DNA of 64,000 bases from Spirogloea muscicola (taxonomy: Eukaryota; Streptophyta; Zygnematophyceae; Spirogloeales; Spirogloeaceae): positions 745,252 through 809,251 of the forward strand of contig WELB01000045.1 in assembly GCA_009602725.1 (NCBI GenBank), written 5' to 3'. Of the stretch, positions 57,297 to 64,000 are shown piece by piece. Position numbers and translations under genes: made by a program. The stretch's first letter is position 1; the number at the start of each line of letters is the position of its first letter. Under the pieces are notes generated by a model. It was not told the origin of the DNA. It ran no database searches and saw only the letters and a program-made list of their open reading frames with translations.

Positions 57297-60200
57297 CTAA
57301 CGGAACAGCATCTTGAGCTCCTCAATACGGGCAGAGCGCACTTCTTGGTCTGTCAACGCTCCATTTACTAACTGCTGCTTCCTTTTCTGCACCACCTGCA
57401 TTCGCTCCTCAACGGTCCCCTGAGAGTAGAAAGGAAACAAGGCACTATGAGTTCACAATTATTAAAGTACTATGCATATAGCTGAATCATATTGCTAGAT
57501 GCCCTCAGACGTGCGCAGCGAGGACCTTGACAATCATCTTACAGACATTCTTCCCCATATCAGCCGGAGCTCAAGAGTTGATAGGGAAAGAAAGACCTTG
57601 ATAATGAAGCGAGTCACAGAGACGGGTCTTGTTTGGCCTATTCGATGAACTCGCATGATGGCCTGCTCCTCTACTGCAGGGTTCCACCATGGGTCCTGGA
57701 GTATATGCAGACGTGTGACAATCATTCAGATCAGCAACTGAATTGAATAAGGAATCCACGACGGATTGGTCATGTGATGAAGAAGATGGCTTTGCCAACG
57801 AGCACACCATCAAATGTTCGAATTATCAAAAGTATGCAACGCCGATTGTATGTCATCAGGTGTCCACCATGGAATCAAGACAAAAGACGTACCAGCAGGA
57901 ATGCATTTGATGCTGCAGTCAGATTGATGCCAACTCCACCAGCCTTAAGTGATATCAGCATCACCTGGAATTCACAATACATCAATGAGAGTCCAACACA
58001 AGGTGCTCTTACATAAGCGAGGGCCTTAAGTAAATTAGCAGGATTCCAACATCCAACAAGCTGACTATTTAGCAAGTCAGGGAAAGCACTGACCTGTATG
58101 CAACTATTAGTGCTGAACTCCTTGATAGCCTTTTCTCGCTGTTGCTGACTTAAACTGCCATCTAAGCGGACAAAGCTATAATTGTTCCTGAAAAAAGAAA
58201 ATCTCATGGCTTAAATCTCATCTCATGGCTGCCGTCAAAGCTCAATGGCATCTTAGCAATGCTACTTTGGACTTTAAGCTTGACAACCTATATGTCCTTG
58301 TATCCAATCGCAAGATACATGTCATCATGATGTGTTTTCTCTGGGAGATTCTGTCGTGCTTTCAAAAGTGTCAATGGCTGTCCACTAACATGAGTGGACT
58401 CCCTGACCGCTTGGGTAGTCTCTGTATGATGCAGGAAGGCTCCTCTCTCACCTTTTCAGAGGAATCTGTAGTAGATCTAGAAAGGCAGTCCACTGTGAGA
58501 AGACTATGCTTTTCTCCCCTGAAGCTCGAAGTGAGTCCAGAGCTGCCATGAGCGCGTTGACCTTGGCAGAAGGAGTCCAACTGGCCTCCACATCCACCTG
58601 AAATCGGCTCTCTGAGGGAGCCGTAATAAGGTCCGCCTTGCCAACGTGGAGCCTGGAGCAGACACCAACAGCTGAAGTCAGGCACACCAAACAAAGACCT
58701 CGCACTTCATAAAAGACTGTTGCAAAGTGGTAAAATTCAAGATGGAGTTACAAGGAGCAAGTGTACCTGCACACAGGGCAGATCCCCCCACTTGTGTTGC
58801 TGAAGGAGCTCAGCAGGCACTCCCGGCAGAAGCAATGAGCACAGGGTGTGAAAACTGCATCCTCGAACGGATCGAGGCAGATGGGGCACTCTGTGCTTTG
58901 GCCCTTTCTCAACTCCTCAACCACGCCCTGTACAAATTTCTTGGACGGCCCGTCTGCGCCTCCATTCTTGAGGAACTTCCTTCCCAGCTTGTTGAGGTCT
59001 GCAAAATCTGCAGTGTCCCCGCGGCTGCAGGTACAACAGTGTAAATACTTGGGGAACAAAAAGCATCATGCAAGCATTCGGGGACTGAGAAGATAGTCGT
59101 GCAGATTACCATGCACTAAAACATGTATGCATGCATTCATTGAACAGCCAAACAAAGGCATTGCTGTCATTCTGACCTCAGAACAAGGAAAGGATGGTCA
59201 CAACACTGCCGAAGCCGTAAAAGAAGTTCCAAGATGGAGGCATAGTTGTGTAAAACCTTGCCCTGCCTCACAAAATCGTCAAACTTGACCTGCACCGGCC
59301 AAGACAGACAAGAAAATCTGTGTGGTCAACTGGGCTGCTATGACCAAAGTACTCCTGGCTGCCACATCTTGAGTACTTCCAAGCTAAGGGTCTTTCTACC
59401 GCATCATGGCACGATCTCCATCAACAAGAATGTCCTGCAAATATCCTGCAATGCATCACCATATTATTGAAGCACAGACCTTGGAACGCTTGTACAAGGC
59501 ATCATAGAAGTCCTGCTCTGTCTCTGATAAGTCGCACTCCACAACACGGCAAGTGGCAGCTGGAATTATCAAGATGGGTTTGCCGTCTGTATCTGTGCTC
59601 TCTTTTGTCCTCCTCAGCATCAAGGGCTTCAAGATCCCCTGTAGGAGCTTCAGGCTGCGTTGATCGCCATCTTCATATGGTTTCTGTATAAGCTTGTTCC
59701 ACCTGGAGAAGCAAGCAAACATCAGCATCACGCTTGCACAGAAGGTACCATAAGCCTTTAAGATTCACTTGTCCTGCTACACATTATGCTAAACTAAACC
59801 TGGGTCATGGCATCATCCATTGAATGAGGTCCCAAGCACAAGCGACTACTGAGAAAAATGTTGAAGGCATTACCATCCCCAGTTTGCCCAGGGCTCGACG
59901 CGCAGAAAGTGCAAAAGACTGAAGATGTCCTCCAGCTGGTTCTGCTCCCAAGGCAGGCCAGACAGCAGGTCAGCCTTCTGACTCCAGCTTCAGGACAATG
60001 ATTTCTATATATGTACAAATCACAAGAATCTACTTCTTATAATAAGAAAGGACTATGAAAGAAAGATAAGAAGACCTGGATGGGTGTCCCTGTGAGGCAC
60101 CATCGATGGTCAGCATTCAGGTGGTAAACAGCTTTTGCATTCTGCGTGCGGAATGCCTTGATCGTGTGCGCCTCATCTAGAACCACTCTGTGCCAATGGA

Positions 60201-63200
60201 CTGAATGAACAGGCCCATCGTCAAGAAAGTTCTGCACATAGCAATTGATCCAACATCAGGAAGACCCCGCCATACACAGCAGCTATTGACATCAATACTA
60301 TCACTGCACTTGCACAAAGCATGGCAACACTTTACGGCAGGGTGTACCTCATTGTTGCACTCAGATGCCAAGACACCATAGGACGTGAGAACGACATCAT
60401 GCTCTAGAAGTTGCCGGCGCTCCTTGGCCCTGTCTGTCCCGTAGTACGTATACACACTCCAGGTGCCCGCTTTCACGTGAGTCTCAGACTCAGCCTGCCA
60501 GGCTGAAACGTGTGAGCTGGAAGGTACAGTAGCCAAAGGACTGAAGACAAGTTCCACATGCAGCTACAAGAAGTGCTGCACATGATCGTGCAATCAGTCA
60601 CAGATGATCATCATTTGCTGGCGAACACAAAAGTCACTGCACTGGCTAATAATATTCCTAAATCTGTACTACCATTGGGACACTAGAAACTTTTCATTAC
60701 CTTCCATTGACTTAGTAAGGTCATTGGGCACACAATCAGAGTCCCTCCTCCGCGCGCATCTCTTTTGCGGCTCTTGCGAGTTCTTCCTTCCACCTCTTCA
60801 TCAGACTCTCCCTTGGCATGCGCTGTCCCAGATTCGACTCTGCTTTGCTCACTCGAGGCTGCTGTGTCTGCCTTCAGATTCCCTCCTCTACCTCTGTTGG
60901 CCACAAGGAGGGACAGTGTCATCACGGTCTTCCCCAGGCCCATCGCGTCTCCCAAGATCTGCACCATCGGCACGAAGTTTGAAAATTCTCCATCAGCTTT
61001 GATGGTACTGCTTGTCAATGAGAAAGCATGACACACCGCAAGGCACAATCTGCGCTTTCAGCAAGCAAGAAGGTGCACGTGTTTTCCTACTAGTCAGACT
61101 GATCATCTCACGTAAGATTTGGGCCATTGTTTGAGCATCACAACAATCAAGCATGACAGATGGGGCATAGCATAGCACATGTTGCATAATGCAGAGAAAA
61201 GTCATGAGCATCTGAGTCTTTCATTCAAGCAACAACTGTGCATCACGTACTCCGCCTCTTGCTCTTTGTAGCGAGCTTGGGAAGTCCAGGCTTGCCTCTC
61301 CAGAGAAGACATTGTGGTAGAAGGGAGTCCGTCTCCTGCATTCTCATGAATTTAAGCTAGTGATGAAGGTGATCACAAGACCTAATTAAGAAAAATTCAA
61401 ACCTTGATAAAACTTGTGAACATACTTAAGTGAAAGCTGTGTTCACCCTGTAAGCAAAAGAGGATCAAATCACGAGCACTCACTCATCTGCCAAATCATA
61501 TGCTTCCCAGCAAGGGTGGAGGGACTGTGACGTGCTGTCTTCCAGAGCAGAGATCTCTTTATCCAACATCCAGTGAAGAGCTTGCTTCTGATATGGTCTC
61601 AGGTCGCACGTCATGGCATCTGGAGGATCCATTTCCTGCGTCCGTCCGAGCCAGGCCACAATTATTTTTGGGCCACAGATTCACCAAGTAAGCAAATCAT
61701 TTTTCAAAGGGAAAAGTCGAGGCTACAATTGAGAGTTCTATTTCTGCTTTGGATGCTCTATTGCTTGATCGTGGAACTTTGTGCAACATTCATTTCCAAG
61801 AAGCAGTGCGTACCGCAAGCTCGTCCGCAGCGGTAGTACCCACAAGCCTGCTGACCTCAGAATCAGAGAGCACTTTCTCACCCTCTTCACCACCTTCATC
61901 TCCTCCACCAGCCACGGCAGCCAAACCTGCCATTGCAGGCTCGATCCTCACCCGTTTGGCAGCAGGGAGAATTGTGGTAGGTTGGGCAGCCTGTACAAAG
62001 ATACAATGTAACAGATATCAATGTCTTGCTTGCTTAGGCAACCTCAGCAATCACTCACCGCTAAGAGCTACCACATCCAATCAATCTGAAGCTGTTTCCT
62101 CAGACAGCATGGGCAGTCTCTTCAGTGATCACTGCTTACTGCATAAGCAAGCAGGCTTCAGTCAAACAAGCCCTGCATAATAGCACATGAGGGGCAGCCT
62201 TTGGAGCTCTGCTGTGCGGGGTGGCTGCTAGTTGAACATCAACCTCTGCAGATGCAACAGGCGCTGTTACAGAGCCCTGCAGTGCCCTCTTGCTCTTTTC
62301 AAAGTCTTCGGGCGTGAACTCCGCCTGCACGCTCCAGCAGAAGGAAATGAGACAGGCCCAAAGCACCTGCTATAATGTCACAGGAAGAGGCTCCAAGAAG
62401 TAATATTTAGCTCCTGCTATAATGTCACAGGAATTGGCTCCAAAATTAAATATTTGACAAGGCCCTGGGTCTTGAGACAGCAGAAGCCTGAACCTTCTGG
62501 CTGGGCTCCATGTGGAAAAATCGAAGCAGGAGGGACAGCGGGTGCCCAGTTGTGGTCTCGGAAAGGGCTGAGGCTGCGCTGGCCGACGCGCTCGCTGCGG
62601 GGCTTTTGAAAAGGACGCTGCTGACGTAAACCCTGAGCAGATACCAAGCACTCACTCTCAATCAACCCCTTGCACTGGAGGTTTTGAAGCTGAATTCACT
62701 TGTGAGACCAACAGAATCAGGCAAGAAGTTTGGCACTGCTTGACCTGTCCCAAACTGCTACATGCTACATGAAAATCACCAGCATCTGGTAGTTGGTCTG
62801 GTGGTAATGACCTCATGTCCAAGTATACAGGGTCCATCATCTGCAAGTAGCTGGGAGCTGAGATACAGGTAGCCTCCACCCTGGCCTTGCCGGAAAGGAC
62901 CAGAGGCACCAACGCCTTGCCCAGCTCGTTTGGAAGCCTGCCAATCTGCAAGGCACGGCACAGTTGCTCATGCAATCAGCCATCACGAGTTCCTAACACT
63001 GTCACTAAGTTATAGGCAGTTGAGCCAACATACCCGACCTCAAAAGCAGAGCTAGTCAGGCTTCCTCACCTCCCCGCCAGCCACGGTGCCAAAGCGGACA
63101 ATCTCCGAGCTACCGGCTGACAGCCTGCCCTTGGCGCCCCATGGCTTCTTCCTGTCCACACCGCCAGGCTCTGTGATGCGCTTGGGGAACGTGAACTGGA

Positions 63201-63756
63201 CAACCTCGCCGACCTTGAGCTTCGGGCCCTTGGTCACGGAGCATGCCGCCACATGCGCTTGGCTGAACAGCCACCACTGGACGCCCCCGTGGTCGGCCTT
63301 CTCCCTCGCCCGACCAGACTTACTGGCCGCGCCGTTGGCTCTGGTAGCGGGCAAAGCGGAATTACCGACCGCGATCGAGACGCTGGCTCGCCCGTTGCTT
63401 ATGTCCGGCCTGCCCGAGTGCGAGAGCGGATCTCTCTCTGCCGCATCCTGGCCTGCCTGTCTCTGGATGACCACCTGCTCCGCAGAAGGAGGGGGCGTCG
63501 GCGGCGCAGCCAACGCCTTTGGCGGCGCCGGCGGGCTGCTGGAGGCCCGTTGAGGTGGCTGCTGCTGCGGTGGCGGCGGCAGTGGTGGTGGTGGAAGCGG
63601 CGGCGGTTGCGGAGGACGATCCAGGAGGAGGTTGATGGCGCGCGTGACGTCGTTGTTGGCCAGGTGCAGGTACCGGATGATGTCCATCTCGGAGAGGCCA
63701 TCGCCGACGACGGCCTGCACGGCCACGACGGCGCTGCGGCGCACCGAGCCTCTCAT
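57297..63756 (-). CDS. RAD5: RAD5-like SWI2/SNF2 helicase with HIRAN and RING domains
   Basis: Nineteen minus-strand exons: 63070-63756, 62812-62945, 62494-62632, 62244-62324, 61814-61990, 61484-61635, 61251-61335, 60701-60958, 60348-60494, 60076-60231, 59874-59941, 59480-59702, 59177-59289, 58767-59024, 58452-58652, 58094-58187, 57893-57964, 57597-57695 and 57297-57419. All phases agree; 1,088 residues. Order: UBA-like helix ([20 protein letters not shown]), Pro/Gln-rich linker, HIRAN ([20 protein letters not shown], then [15 protein letters not shown]), Walker [10 protein letters not shown] (about 488-496), DEAH (639-642), a RING inserted in the helicase ([20 protein letters not shown], about 853 on), then [17 protein letters not shown] and [17 protein letters not shown]. 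This is the HIRAN-SNF2-RING plan of RAD5/HLTF and plant RAD5A, which polyubiquitinate PCNA and reverse stalled forks. The usual ADAMGLGKT has Gly for the first Ala. ATG at 63754-63756 is the first in frame. Confidence 0.95.
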
Positions 63757-63952
63757 CTGCACCCCCGCCGCCGTCACCCCGAGCTGCGGGAGGAGCTGAG
63801 CGACCAGCAACGCCCCTCGACAAGACGGCTCATGTCGACGCGAGGCCCGTCACGCCAGCCTTGTGAGCAAGCGGAGCTCCCAAGCAGCCTCACGGCGGCG
63901 GCGGCGGCGCGGCGGTGGCGCTCAGCTCGAGTGCGGAGGTCGTGGCGGGTAA
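63757..63952 (-). promoter_or_regulatory. GC-rich leader of the RAD5-like gene
   Basis: The frame stays open upstream of the chosen ATG without another in-frame ATG close by. ggcggcggcggcgcggcggt at 63897-63917 resembles the CCG leaders of other genes here. The leader is bounded by the retroelement tail starting near 63953. Confidence 0.4.
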
Positions 63953-64000
63953 AAAAAAGAAGAAAGCGGCTGCTGATATGAAAGAATCGGCTGTGAAATG
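63953..64000 (-). mobile_element. Retroelement 3' end, minus orientation, cut by the window edge
   Basis: aaaaaaaagaagaaagcggctgctgatatgaaagaatcggctgtgaaatg repeats 23441-23489 almost exactly, including the A/G-rich junction. On the minus strand this is the end of the element: cagccgattctttcatatca, gcagccgctttc and a pyrimidine tail. The remainder lies outside the window. Confidence 0.65.

Overview
This is a nuclear window from a green plant-lineage eukaryote, probably an alga. Genes are cut by many short GT-AG introns, usually with ctgcag-type acceptors. The gene set is plant-like: an AMT2-type ammonium transporter, an aspartic protease with the plant-specific saposin insert, a transketolase with a transit-peptide-like N-terminus, a LEA-like protein, a DUF1442 protein and a RAD5-type HIRAN-SNF2-RING helicase. 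5' leaders are very GC-rich with CCG runs, intergenic DNA is full of retroelement tails, and no bacterial operon features occur. A charophyte-grade streptophyte is my best guess; a chlorophyte is not excluded. Exon limits were read by eye from splice sites, phase continuity and family conservation.

Layout. 1-416: last exons of a membrane protein (+). 799-2033: tRNA-binding (EMAPII-like) protein (-). 2839-3050: a broken exon. 4735-14075: a tandem pair of AMT2 genes. The first copy is followed by only the first codons of a Rossmann-fold gene, then a 215-base gap, then the second AMT2 with its start in the gap. The complete Rossmann-fold gene follows at 14076-16119. 16469-16806: a TA-flanked MITE with an internal minisatellite. 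18216-22872: an LRR plus alpha/beta-hydrolase gene (-). 24586-28159: phytepsin-like protease (+). 29657-36513: SERAC1-like helical-repeat/lipase gene (+). 38552-40336: LEA-like gene (+). 42290-45833: transketolase (+). 47774-49863: zinc-finger gene (+). 51461-52552: DUF1442 gene (-). 56168-56951: small membrane protein (+). 57297-63756: RAD5-like helicase (-), 19 phase-consistent exons.

Between genes lie at least ten 5'-truncated copies of one non-LTR retrotransposon family. It is recognisable by a C-terminal block ending in motifs such as LTRGY and by a 3' untranslated region carrying a hairpin of the form GGGCTGG-loop-CCAGCCC. Copies lie on both strands; two share a nearly identical stretch of about 200 bases, suggesting recent activity.

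The genes do not form one pathway. They cover ammonium uptake, vacuolar proteolysis, the Calvin/pentose-phosphate cycle, stress protection, lipid hydrolysis and DNA-damage tolerance. The most notable points are the AMT2 duplication (real or an assembly artefact), the retroelement tail lying in opposite orientations before the two copies of the Rossmann-fold gene start, the LRR-hydrolase fusion, the retroelement hairpin family and the MITE. Single-base frame breaks in otherwise good exons (about 2990, 14819-14822, 33893-33894) and lone N bases in GC-rich gene starts suggest local assembly errors.
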